DNA of 64,000 bases from Chitinophagaceae bacterium (GTDB lineage Bacteria; Bacteroidota; Bacteroidia; Chitinophagales; Chitinophagaceae). The stretch's first letter is position 1; each line of letters starts with the position of its first letter. A program made the position numbers and the translations under genes. The notes under the pieces are model-generated. The model was not told the origin of the DNA. It searched no databases and saw only the letters and a program-made list of their open reading frames with translations. Shown piece after piece: positions 52,298 through 61,451 of this stretch. The stretch lies in NCBI GenBank assembly GCA_016715365.1, contig JADKAM010000005.1, positions 62,001 to 126,000 of the forward strand, written 5' to 3'.

Positions 52298-54902
52298 ATG
52301 GCTAAAGCAACTGCTGAAACACCCTTAATGCAACAACACAACGCCATCAAGGCCAGGTACCCTGATGCTATTCTGCTGTTTCGTGTGGGCGATTTTTACG
52401 AAACCTTCGGGCAGGATGCCATAACCACCGCAGCCGTATTGGGTATTACGCTTACCAAACGTAATAATGGAAATCCCGATGCATCGGAACTGGCAGGTTT
52501 TCCGCATCATGCGTTGGATACCTATTTACACAAACTGGTTAAAGCCGGCTACCGTGTTGCCATTTGCGACCAACTGGAAGATCCCAAACAAGCCAAAGGA
52601 ATTGTAAAACGTGGCGTTACAGAATTGGTTACACCGGGTGTTGCCACCAGCGATAAATTACTGGAACATAACAGCAATAATTTTTTAGCAGCACTGCATT
52701 TTGAAGGTGATAAAATAGGCATTGCATTTTTAGATATCAGCACCGGCGAATTTTTTGTTGCTGAGGGCGATAAGGAATATGCCGATAAATTATTGCAGAG
52801 TTTAAAACCTGCCGAAGTTATTTTTCAGCGCAGCCAGCAAAAATATTTTAAAGAAAATTTCGGCACTAAATTTTTTACTTACACGTTAGAGGAATGGATC
52901 TTTGCAGAAGCTTATGCAACAGAAAGTTTATTAAAACATTTTGGTACCCACAGCTTAAAAGGTTTTGGTATTGAAGGGCAGCAGATGGGCATTATTGCTG
53001 CCGGTGCCATCCTGCATTATCTAAAAGATACTGAACATCCAAACCTCGGCCACATTACATCTATACAAAGAATTGACAGGGAAGATCATCTCTGGATGGA
53101 TCGTTTTACCATTCGCAACCTGGAATTATTTGGTGGGGCAGAAGGCAGTAATACTTTATTAAAGGTTTTAGACAATACCGTTTCTGCCATGGGTGCCAGG
53201 CTGCTGAAACGCTGGATGGTGCTGCCATTGAACAATATTGTAAAAATTAATGAACGGCTTAATACGGTTGAGTATTTAATTAAAGAAGTAGATCTTCGTA
53301 ATAAAATAACACAATACATTAAACAGGCGGGTGATGTAGAAAGGCTGGTGAGCAAAGTGCCTTTGAAAAAAGTTAATCCAAGGGAAGTTTTACAAATTGC
53401 CAAAGGTTTGCAGCAAACTGCATTAATAAAAGAGATCTGCGAAACATCTTCCAATGAATATTTAAAAAGGCTGGGCGATTCACTCAACCCCTGTAAATAT
53501 ATTTTTGATAAGATCGTAAAAGAACTGAATGATAATCCGCCGGTAGCAGCATCTAAAGGGCAATGTAATTGCTGCAGGTATTCATGAAGAACTGGATGCG
53601 CTTCGAAAGATTGCCAGCGGCGGTAAAGATTACCTGGTGGAGATTCAGCAAAGGGAAGCAGCCGCAACCGGTATTTCTTCTTTAAAAATCAGTTTCAACA
53701 ATGTTTTTGGATACTATTTAGAAGTAACCCATGCACATAAAACCAAAGTGCCCGAAACCTGGATACGCAAACAAACACTGGTAAATGCAGAGCGATACAT
53801 TACACCGGAATTAAAAGAATACGAAGAAAAAATTGTTGGCGCCGAAGATAAGATACTTGCCATTGAAATGCAATTATTCGAAGAGTTATTGAATGAACTA
53901 CAGGATTATATTGCGCCCATGCAGGTGAATGGTCATGTGATGGCTGTGCTGGATTGTTTGAGTTGCTTTGCAAACAATGCCCTGCAATTCAAATATAAAA
54001 AACCAGTGCTGCAGGATGATTTTGTACTGGATATAAAAGACAGTCGCCACCCGGTGATTGAAAGGAATTTGCCGGTAGGAGAACCTTATATTGCCAATGA
54101 TATTTATCTGGATCCTTCATCGCAGCAGATCATTATTTTAACCGGGCCAAACATGAGTGGTAAGAGTGCTATTCTTCGCCAAACTGCATTGATAACGCTG
54201 ATGGCACACATGGGAAGTTTTGTGCCTGCCAGCGATGCAAAAATTCCATTGACAGATAAGATATTTACAAGGGTTGGTGCCAGTGATAATTTAAGTGGCG
54301 GCGAAAGTACTTTTATGGTAGAGATGAATGAAACTGCCAGCATCATCAACAATCTCACCAAACGAAGTTTAATATTACTGGATGAAATCGGCCGTGGTAC
54401 ATCAACTTACGATGGTATCAGCATTGCCTGGAGTATTGCAGAATTTCTGCACAACTCCGTTCATCAGCCCAAAACATTATTTGCCACGCATTACCACGAG
54501 TTGAATGAGCTGGAGAATAAATTTGCAGGTATCAAAAACTTTCATGTTACCAATAAGGAAGTTGGCAATAAAATAATCTTCCTGCGTAAACTGGCACCGG
54601 GCGGCAGTGTACACAGTTTTGGTATTCATGTGGCACGTATGGCCGGCATGCCGCCGCAATTGATAGACCGTGCCAATGAAATTTTAAAACAACTGGAAGA
54701 CAGCAGGGAAGGAGGAGAGGGCATTAATCTTGATGAAAATATAAAAAAACTATCTGCTCCTAAAATGCAGCTCAGTATTTTTGATGCACATTCTGCAACC
54801 TTTGATGAAATAAGAAATTTGCTGGAAGCTGTGGATATAAACCGCTTAACACCTGTAGAAGCTTTATTGAAATTGCAGGAGATCAAGGGGAAGGTAAAGT
54901 AA
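52298..54902 (+). pseudogene. mutS: DNA mismatch repair protein MutS, broken by a +1 frameshift near 53558
   Basis: MutS recognises mismatches and small loops. The first frame (52298-53587) holds the mismatch-binding domain with GDFYETF (Phe-x-Glu intact), then the connector and core. It passes PPVAASKG and ends in a short false tail. From 53555 the next frame continues correctly: KGNVIAAGIHEELDALRKIASGGKDYLVEIQQREAAATGI, then the clamp. The ATPase follows, with GPNMSGKSAILRQ, LDEIGRGTSTYDG and FATHYHELNEL, to 54902. AAAGGGC at 53555-53561 has one base too many compared with a KGN reading. Joined, the protein is about 868 residues, a normal MutS. As written, neither half can function: the first lacks the ATPase, the second lacks mismatch binding. 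A sequencing error is possible. Confidence 0.93.
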
Positions 54903-55025
54903 GGCATATAATTTGTTGCTGATTGTGTAATTGCTCATGTTTCATCATCAATCCTGTTAAAATCATATTAACTCTTGCAGCATTAATGCGGCTAAAGAGG
55001 TCTTTTATATAATTTAGCCAAACTT

Positions 55026-57095
55026 ATGATAAAAAGGTTACTAACGCTGATCGCTATAATTCTTTCTGCAGTATGCTCTACCTATGCGCAGCCATGTTCT
55101 ACAATCCCGGGTATGTCGCCGGGTAATGCCTTACAGGTTTGCGGTACCTCTGTATTTCACCAGGATGTAGTAATAAATTGCTCCGGCAACAATGTAGCGC
55201 AGGTTGGATGTTCTGTTGGCGCATCTTCAGAAAGTTCGTTCTGGTACAAGTTTACCTGTTTTCAAACCGGGTCATTGGGCTTTTTGATCAGTGGTATTTC
55301 CAGTACGGATGATTATGACTGGGTTTTATTTGATATTACCGGCCGTAATCCCAATGAGGTATTTTCAAACTCATCATTGGCTATCTCTATTAATCTGTAT
55401 GGTGCAGGTAACGGCCCTGCCCCATTTCCCGAATCGCCTACCGGTTGCAGGCCCGGCGCCACCGGTAATGTCCACTGCGAAGGTTCTGACAATGGCAATA
55501 CTCCATTTAATGCCATGCCTACTATTACTATTGGCCATAGTTATTTATTAATGGTAACCAATTGGACAAGAAGTACAGCAGGATATGACCTTACTTTCAC
55601 CGGTGGCACAGCCAGTATTACCGACCCGAAAGAACCGCATATGGAAAGCGCCAGAGCTATCTGTGATGGGGTAAGTGCCAGTATAAAAATGAATAAAAGG
55701 ATGAAATGCAACAGCCTTACAGCAAGTGGTAGTGAGTTTAGTATCACACCAGCTGTGGCGAATGTCATTTCTGCTACAGGCTTTGGTTGTAACCCTGCTT
55801 TTGATATGGACTCGGTATTAATAACTTTTGACACACCGCTTCCCCCCGGCAATTACACGATCAACATAAAAAAGGGAATACCGGACGGAAATACAATACT
55901 GGATAACTGTGACAGAGAAATACCGGTAAATGAAAGTATTCCTATGATTGTCTATCCATTGATACCAACACCGATGGACAGTATTTCAAAATTGGGTTGC
56001 GAACCTGATGAGATACAACTGGTGTTTCGTAAAAAAATCAGGTGCAACAGTATTGAGCCTAATGGCAGAGATTTTGTTGTTACACTGGTTTCGGGAAGTA
56101 CGCCTGCAACTGTTATTGGTGCTTCAGGAAACTGTAATGCAGATGGCCTTACTTCTATCATAAAAGTAAAACTCTCAACACCTTTATCGCCGGCCATAAA
56201 AACAAAAGGTACATACCAGATACGTTTGAAAGCCAGCGTGGAAGATGGCAATACCATTATTGATGAATGTGGACAGGAAACACCAGCAGGTGCCACCTTG
56301 TTCTTTAATACCAAAGACACAGTGAATGCCGGTTTTAGTTATGCCATTAAATATGGCTGCGACAGGGATACTATCAATTATTTTCATGATGGTGCCAATG
56401 AAGTGAATTTCTGGAAATGGAATTTTGACAGGACAAGAAGCAGCAGCCTGCAAAACCCCACCATATTGTATGGCACACCCGGACTTAAAAAAACTTATTT
56501 GATCGTATCCAACGGAACCTGCCGTGATAGCAGCGATACCGTTTCTATATTTATAGATAATGAAGTGAAAGCAGCATTTGAAGCAACATCAGTTGTTTGT
56601 CCAAATGAACTGGCTACCTTCATAAATAAAAGTTCAGGAAATCTTGTAAGCTGGCGCTGGGATTTTGGTAATGGATTAACCGGTAATTTGCCCGATCCGG
56701 CCCCTCAATCTTACCCGGTTCCCAGGGCAACCATCAATGTTTTTCCGAGATTAATTGTACAGAATAACCGGGGTTGCCTGGATACGGCCATACAAAAGAT
56801 TGTGGTTCCCAACAGTTGTTATATTGCAGTACCCAATGCATTTACACCCAATAATGACGGGCTTAATGATCAACTCTATCCTTTAAATGCTTACAAAGCA
56901 ACTGACCTTTTATTCAGAGTGTATAACCGGGTTGGCCAATTGGTTTTTGAAACCCGTGACTGGACAAAAAGATGGGATGGAAGATTTAAAGGGCAGCCGG
57001 CAGATTTGGGAACTTATGTATGGATACTTACCTACACCCATATTGAGACAGGAAAAAGAGTTCAACAGAAGGGGACGAGTATTTTGTTGCATTAA
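55026..57095 (+). CDS. Gliding-motility-type surface protein with PKD-like domains
   Basis: This 689-residue protein has a signal peptide ending TYAQ (residue 22). The region 25-190 is a Cys-rich beta domain (CSTIPGMSPGNALQVCGTS, GCRPGATGNVHC). Two similar Ig-like repeats follow (MKCNSLTASGSEFSITPA and IRCNSIEPNGRDFVVTLV). A PKD-like pair has FWKWNFD and SWRWDFGNG. The last 90 residues are the gliding-associated C-terminal domain used as type B T9SS signal: VPNAFTPNNDGLNDQLYPL, FRVYNRVGQLVFET, GTYVWILTYTHIETGKRVQQKGTSILLH. It is expected to be secreted and tethered outside the cell. Confidence 0.92.
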   Translation: MIKRLLTLIAIILSAVCSTYAQPCSTIPGMSPGNALQVCGTSVFHQDVVINCSGNNVAQVGCSVGASSESSFWYKFTCFQTGSLGFLISGISSTDDYDWVLFDITGRNPNEVFSNSSLAISINLYGAGNGPAPFPESPTGCRPGATGNVHCEGSDNGNTPFNAMPTITIGHSYLLMVTNWTRSTAGYDLTFTGGTASITDPKEPHMESARAICDGVSASIKMNKRMKCNSLTASGSEFSITPAVANVISATGFGCNPAFDMDSVLITFDTPLPPGNYTINIKKGIPDGNTILDNCDREIPVNESIPMIVYPLIPTPMDSISKLGCEPDEIQLVFRKKIRCNSIEPNGRDFVVTLVSGSTPATVIGASGNCNADGLTSIIKVKLSTPLSPAIKTKGTYQIRLKASVEDGNTIIDECGQETPAGATLFFNTKDTVNAGFSYAIKYGCDRDTINYFHDGANEVNFWKWNFDRTRSSSLQNPTILYGTPGLKKTYLIVSNGTCRDSSDTVSIFIDNEVKAAFEATSVVCPNELATFINKSSGNLVSWRWDFGNGLTGNLPDPAPQSYPVPRATINVFPRLIVQNNRGCLDTAIQKIVVPNSCYIAVPNAFTPNNDGLNDQLYPLNAYKATDLLFRVYNRVGQLVFETRDWTKRWDGRFKGQPADLGTYVWILTYTHIETGKRVQQKGTSILLH

Positions 57096-57108
57096 TTCCT
57101 GATACTTG

Positions 57109-57167
57109 ATACTGGATGAACTCTGCAATATAGAGAAGCTTTTAAATTATTGAACTCCATCCAGTAT
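57109..57167. repeat. 10-bp intergenic inverted repeat
   Basis: ATACTGGATG (57109-57118) pairs perfectly with CATCCAGTAT (57158-57167). It lies between two convergent genes and may serve as a terminator. The same type of composite repeat recurs in the window. Confidence 0.75.
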
Positions 57168-57192
57168 CCAGCATCTTGTGTCCGGCATTAGG

Positions 57193-57714
57193 TCATCGTC
57201 CCATCATTCTCCGTTCATCTCTTTCTTCCCTTAGCATACCACCAAAATCCATTTTACGTACCATGGTTTTTATCACCAGTGCAATGCGTTTTGTTTTGGT
57301 GGGTTCTGTTTTGGCGCTCTCAATCCATTTGGTAAAATAATTGCGGTGGCCTTGCGGCAGGCTGTTAAAATATGTCAATGCCTCAGGTTCATCCTGTAAA
57401 CATTCCAGTAATTCTGTTGGAGGAAGGATAGGTGAATGATCCAACTCCAATTGTACTTTAACGGTAGCACCTTTTCTTTTGCCAATGCCTTTACGGATTG
57501 CGGCATTAACAGTTAAAATAAAATCGCCCTTGCCCATCGGTATCAGTGCCAGCTTCTCCACTTTAAAATCATCTAGCCTGCCTTTAACCCTGAATGACTT
57601 TTTTACACCCGGGTTTAATTTTGACGCAATGGCAGCCGGTATCAATAGGTATGTCCAGCCTGTTTTTTCGCCCTGTTGTGCAAATTGTAATATGGTGCTG
57701 TTGAAACTAAGCAT
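57193..57714 (-). CDS. YdeI/OmpD-associated family protein (DUF1905 plus OmdA)
   Basis: This 173-residue protein has an N-terminal DUF1905 beta-barrel-like domain (TGWTYLLIPAAIASKLNPG, SFRVKGRLDDFKVEKLALIPMGKGDFILTVNAAIRKGIGKRKGATVKVQLE). The C-terminal helical domain (PPTELLECLQDEPEALTYFNSLPQGHRNYFTKWIESAKTEPTKTKRIALVIKTM) is the OmdA/YdeI module. Members have been linked to bacteriocin or peptide tolerance in enterobacteria; a role here is unknown. It stands alone on the minus strand. Confidence 0.88.
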   Translation of the reverse strand: MLSFNSTILQFAQQGEKTGWTYLLIPAAIASKLNPGVKKSFRVKGRLDDFKVEKLALIPMGKGDFILTVNAAIRKGIGKRKGATVKVQLELDHSPILPPTELLECLQDEPEALTYFNSLPQGHRNYFTKWIESAKTEPTKTKRIALVIKTMVRKMDFGGMLREERDERRMMGR

Positions 57715-57840
57715 GAGGTAAAAGATAAAAGATATTCGGTAAAACTAAAGCTTATGTTAGGTTTTACGGTTTGCTTTAATTCATTGTTATAATATCGTTT
57801 TGCAAAAATACTTATAGCCAAGCTGCTTACACTTACATTA

Positions 57841-58278
57841 TTATCTGTTCAGTGTCCATAACCAGGCATCACCAATTTCATGGTCCTGCACTATCTCTGT
57901 AAATGTAAACCCGTTATTTTGTAAAATTTTTGTTGAAGCATTATATCCTGGTGCTGTTTTAGCTGTTACTATAATGGCTGGATCGGATTGCCGGGAAATC
58001 ATAACAAGTTCTCTGCATGAAAATGAAGCAATACCCTGTCCTTCGTATTCTTCAAATGTCCAATAAGCGATCTCAACTTTGCCATCCTTTGGTTGTCCGG
58101 TGAAACCACAAGAGCCAACTATTTTATCTTCTTTTATTACAAAATATCCAACCCAGGGCAAATGGTATCCAATGACCGGGTAATAATCGTCGTAGGTTTT
58201 TAATAAGATCTGGCAATTGTCGGAACTATATAAATCCCTGGATTTATCAACATTTAATTCAATTATTCTAAGCTCCAT
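57841..58278 (-). CDS. GNAT-family N-acetyltransferase
   Basis: This 145-residue protein has the GNAT fold. The acetyl-CoA site is EGQGIASFSCRELV, the central strand is VGYFVIKEDKIVGSCGFTGQPKDGKVEIAYWTFEEY, and the end is KILQNNGFTFTEIVQDHEIGDAWLW. The pattern resembles RimJ/ribosomal or small-molecule acetyltransferases, but the substrate cannot be named. Length is normal for the family. Confidence 0.88.
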   Translation of the reverse strand: MELRIIELNVDKSRDLYSSDNCQILLKTYDDYYPVIGYHLPWVGYFVIKEDKIVGSCGFTGQPKDGKVEIAYWTFEEYEGQGIASFSCRELVMISRQSDPAIIVTAKTAPGYNASTKILQNNGFTFTEIVQDHEIGDAWLWTLNR

Positions 58279-58464
58279 TTTTAAATTTTTTCAGGTGTGC
58301 TGAGTCCTGTCCCAGCCCTTTTTTGTTGGCGGCTTACATCATATTGTAGAGTAAACCAGGCGTGAAAAAATGATCGCATCTTTTACCAACGCAAATTGTT
58401 CATATTTTAAATCATTATTCAGTTTGTAAAACTAGTTCGGGATACAAAACTTTTGCAAATTTCA

Positions 58465-59088
58465 TCAGCCCCCCATCAACTTCCCCTTCTGCGCCAGGTA
58501 TTCTTCCTGCGTAATAGCACCTTTCTGCAACAGCCCGAATAATTTATCCAGTTCATCGGCAATCATTTGTTGCGATGGCTGTGTGCCGGTATTTGTGCGT
58601 GCGATGGCTTCGGCCAGTTGGTTGGCCTGGTTGGTTAACTGTGTTTTTTTATATTCTTCCTGTGCATGGGTGATGGTATCTTTTAATAATTTAGGATGAT
58701 GGATGAGCATATATTTTGTTTCGCCCATTTCGGCGGCAGTTTGTATATCTACATTACCAAAACCAAATATCCGGCCCCAAACGCTTTGATCGTACTCCAC
58801 ATTATTTATTTTATCCAGCGGACTTTCTTTTGAATATCGTGTAATAAAACCTGTCTCATCAATAATGCGCAGGTTGGTAACCGACCACAGGTTGTGCCGC
58901 CAGTTTATATATTCAAACAGCGGGTAAAGGGCAGCAATTAAAATAATGATCCAGGCTGTGGTATTATTCAGCCACCAGATGAGCAGAACGGTTAATAATA
59001 GCCAGGCAAAGCAAGGCAGCACCAGTCTTAACCAATGCTGCCTTGTTATCAATAATATTTTTTCGTCTTTTTTAAGTGTTGTGCGCAT
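58465..59088 (-). CDS. Membrane protein with bacterial PH domain and C-terminal SHOCT
   Basis: This 207-residue protein starts with two close membrane helices (LVLPCFAWLLLTVLLIWWLN, WIIILIAALYPLFEYINW). A YdbS/YdbT-like PH domain follows (LWSVTNLRIIDETGFITRYSKESPLDKINNVEYDQSVWGRIFGFGNVDIQTAA). A Gln/Ala-rich linker leads to a SHOCT motif at the end (ELDKLFGLLQKGAITQEEYLAQKGKLM). SHOCT is a small oligomerisation domain often found at the ends of membrane proteins. The role is not known. Confidence 0.85.
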   Translation of the reverse strand: MRTTLKKDEKILLITRQHWLRLVLPCFAWLLLTVLLIWWLNNTTAWIIILIAALYPLFEYINWRHNLWSVTNLRIIDETGFITRYSKESPLDKINNVEYDQSVWGRIFGFGNVDIQTAAEMGETKYMLIHHPKLLKDTITHAQEEYKKTQLTNQANQLAEAIARTNTGTQPSQQMIADELDKLFGLLQKGAITQEEYLAQKGKLMGG

Positions 59089-59102
59089 GAGGAACGTTTA
59101 AT

Positions 59103-59168
59103 GGTTTAAATCGTTTTATACCGTTTAATGATTCTGTAAGATAGTAAAATCTTTAAACGATTTAAACC
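59103..59168. repeat. 14-bp intergenic inverted repeat
   Basis: GGTTTAAATCGTTT (59103-59116) pairs perfectly with AAACGATTTAAACC (59155-59168). Further AAACCTTTAAACC direct repeats follow to 59192. It fills the gap between the M13 peptidase and the PH-domain gene, both on the minus strand. Confidence 0.8.
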
Positions 59169-59202
59169 CTCAAACCTTTAAACCTTTAAACACTTTCAAC
59201 CC

Positions 59203-61230
59203 CTACCAGATCTTAACCCTCAAACTATCCGCCCTGTACATTTTATCACCCGGCTTAATATTAAAGGTTGTATAAAATTCATCCACATCAACAAAAGGCC
59301 CGTTTACCCTGTATTTGGCCGGACTGTGTACATCGGTTAATAAACGGCTTCTTAATTGTTCCTCCCGTGTCTGGCCCAGCCAGCCCAAGGCATAACCCAT
59401 AAAATACCGCTGCATGGGTGTAAGGTTGCTGATGGTTTTATTTTCTTTAAACTGTGTTGTTTTTTTAAAGGCTTCAATGCCCAGCAAAATGCCGCCCAAA
59501 TCAGCAATGTTTTCACCTAGTGTTGCTTTGCCATTGATGTGGTAACCTTTCACCGGTTCAAACTCGTTAAATTGTTTTACCATCACATCCGCTCTTTTGT
59601 TAAATGCTTCTTCATCAGTTTTTGTCCACCAGCTTTTTAAATTTCCCTGTTCATCAAACTGCCTTCCTTCATCATCAAAACCATGTGTAATTTCGTGGCC
59701 AATGGTACTGGCGCCACCATAGCCATACACCACCGCATCATCCAGTTCTTCATCGCGGTAGCCGGGTACAGTAAAAATGCCGGCAGGTAAAACTATTTCG
59801 TTATTGCTGGGGTTATAATACGCATTGTAGGTTTGTGGATACATGTCCCACTCATCACGGTCAACCGGTTTGCCCAGTTTACTGTAATTGTAATTGTGCC
59901 ACCACAATTTTGAATTCATATAATTTTTGGCAAAACTTTCCCTGCCAATATCCATGGTTCTAAAATCTTTCCATTTATCGGGATAACCTACTTTGCTTTT
60001 TACTGAAGCCAGTTTTGCGTAAGCTTTTTGTTTGGTGCTGTCGCTCATCCAATCCAGTTTGGTAATGCGGTCTTTCAAAGCCTGCCTGATATCTTCCACC
60101 ATATTGGTGTATCGTTTTTTAGCTGTTTCGTTAAAAAATTCCTTCACATACAATTGGCCAAGCATTTCACCCATCGCATCTTCTTCCATCTGTATAGCAC
60201 GTTTCCATCTTGGTTTTCTTTGCTTGGCACCACTGAATAATTTAGTGAAATTGAAATTTGCAACTCCATAATTATCAGGCAGTACGGGAGTCATGTCACT
60301 AATTAAATTGAATCGTACGTATTGCTTCCAATCGCTGATCGGCGTTTTGGTTAAGGCATCATTTAAGGCTATGAAGAATTCGGGCTGGCCTACAATGACC
60401 GAATCAACTTTTTGTACACCGGTATTTTTTAAATAAGATACCCAATCAATATTACCGGCCATTTTGCCCAGATCGGTTATGGCCATTTTGTTGTAATTTT
60501 TGTAAGGGTCACGCAGGTCTTCAATTTTGCGGCTTGCAGTTGCCAGTTTGGTTTCAAGCGCTAAAATGTTTTTGGCTGCTGTAGCTGCAACTGTAGCATC
60601 TTCACCCGCCATAGTAAGTATCTGGGTTATGTACTTTACATATTCATTGCGTATGTTAATGGTCGCACTGTCTGTTTTAAAATAATATTCTCTTTCTGGC
60701 AAACCCAGTCCGCCTTGTGAAAGATTATATGCCATTGCATCACTCTTCTTTGCATCCTGGTAAACATAATCACTGAACAAAGTATTGGATCCGATCTTCT
60801 TCAGATCAGATACCGTATTCACCAGCGACTTCACATCTGTAATTGCATTTACCTTATCCAGCAATGGCTGAATGGGTTTTAAACCATCGGCTTCAATTTT
60901 TGCACTGTCCATGGCCATGCTCCAGAAATCGCCGATTTTCTGATCATTACTGCCCTTGGCAGGATTTGCGGCTGCTGCTTTTTCAGAAATTTCTTTCAGC
61001 CTTTTCAGATTTTCTTCAATTACCAGGTTGCCTATACCCCAACTGGATTGTTCACCGAGGATGGGATTCTTTTTCAACCATCCACCATTGGCATATTCAA
61101 AAAAATCTTCACCGGGTTTAATGGTACTGTCTAGGTTGGCCGCCAGTATATCGGGTTTTGGGCCGGCAGATTTGTTGTTGCAGGAAATGATAATTGCAAC
61201 AGTTGTAATTGCAAGCAGTATTTTTTTCAT
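59203..61230 (-). CDS. M13-family (PepO/neprilysin-like) zinc metallopeptidase, lipoprotein
   Basis: ATG 61230 gives MKKILLAITTVAIIISCNNK, whose VAIIISC is a lipobox-like end (Cys17), so the enzyme is probably membrane-anchored outside the cytoplasm. The 675-residue protein has FEYANGGWLKKNPI near the N-terminus. The long helical cap includes GLGLPEREYYF and YPDKWKDF. The catalytic block reads PTYNAYYNPSNNEIVLPAGI, then GHEITHGFDDEGRQFD with the HExxH zinc site, and ENIADLGGI with the third ligand Glu. It ends with a short basic/aromatic tail. Such enzymes cut oligopeptides. Confidence 0.95.
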   Translation of the reverse strand: MKKILLAITTVAIIISCNNKSAGPKPDILAANLDSTIKPGEDFFEYANGGWLKKNPILGEQSSWGIGNLVIEENLKRLKEISEKAAAANPAKGSNDQKIGDFWSMAMDSAKIEADGLKPIQPLLDKVNAITDVKSLVNTVSDLKKIGSNTLFSDYVYQDAKKSDAMAYNLSQGGLGLPEREYYFKTDSATINIRNEYVKYITQILTMAGEDATVAATAAKNILALETKLATASRKIEDLRDPYKNYNKMAITDLGKMAGNIDWVSYLKNTGVQKVDSVIVGQPEFFIALNDALTKTPISDWKQYVRFNLISDMTPVLPDNYGVANFNFTKLFSGAKQRKPRWKRAIQMEEDAMGEMLGQLYVKEFFNETAKKRYTNMVEDIRQALKDRITKLDWMSDSTKQKAYAKLASVKSKVGYPDKWKDFRTMDIGRESFAKNYMNSKLWWHNYNYSKLGKPVDRDEWDMYPQTYNAYYNPSNNEIVLPAGIFTVPGYRDEELDDAVVYGYGGASTIGHEITHGFDDEGRQFDEQGNLKSWWTKTDEEAFNKRADVMVKQFNEFEPVKGYHINGKATLGENIADLGGILLGIEAFKKTTQFKENKTISNLTPMQRYFMGYALGWLGQTREEQLRSRLLTDVHSPAKYRVNGPFVDVDEFYTTFNIKPGDKMYRADSLRVKIW

Positions 61231-61451
61231 GTAGATTGTTTTATGTATAAATGTACAGCATGATTGCGGGGATGACACAGATTTTTTATGAGTGGAAATA
61301 CCTGCCTGCCATTCAACTGTAACAGATTCACGTTGTAGGGAATTATTAATTATGCAATTCGTACACCCTTATTTGACTATAATCTTTATGAAAATACCGG
61401 AAATTTATTACGACCTGAACCAGGAATTGGTTTCATTATTAAAGAAGCAGG
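61231..61451. other. Gene-free 221-bp stretch
   Basis: It separates the M13 peptidase gene from the radical SAM gene. It is AT-rich; an open frame on the plus strand that runs into the 3' end of the radical SAM gene has no family resemblance. I see no strong hairpin. Confidence 0.4.
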
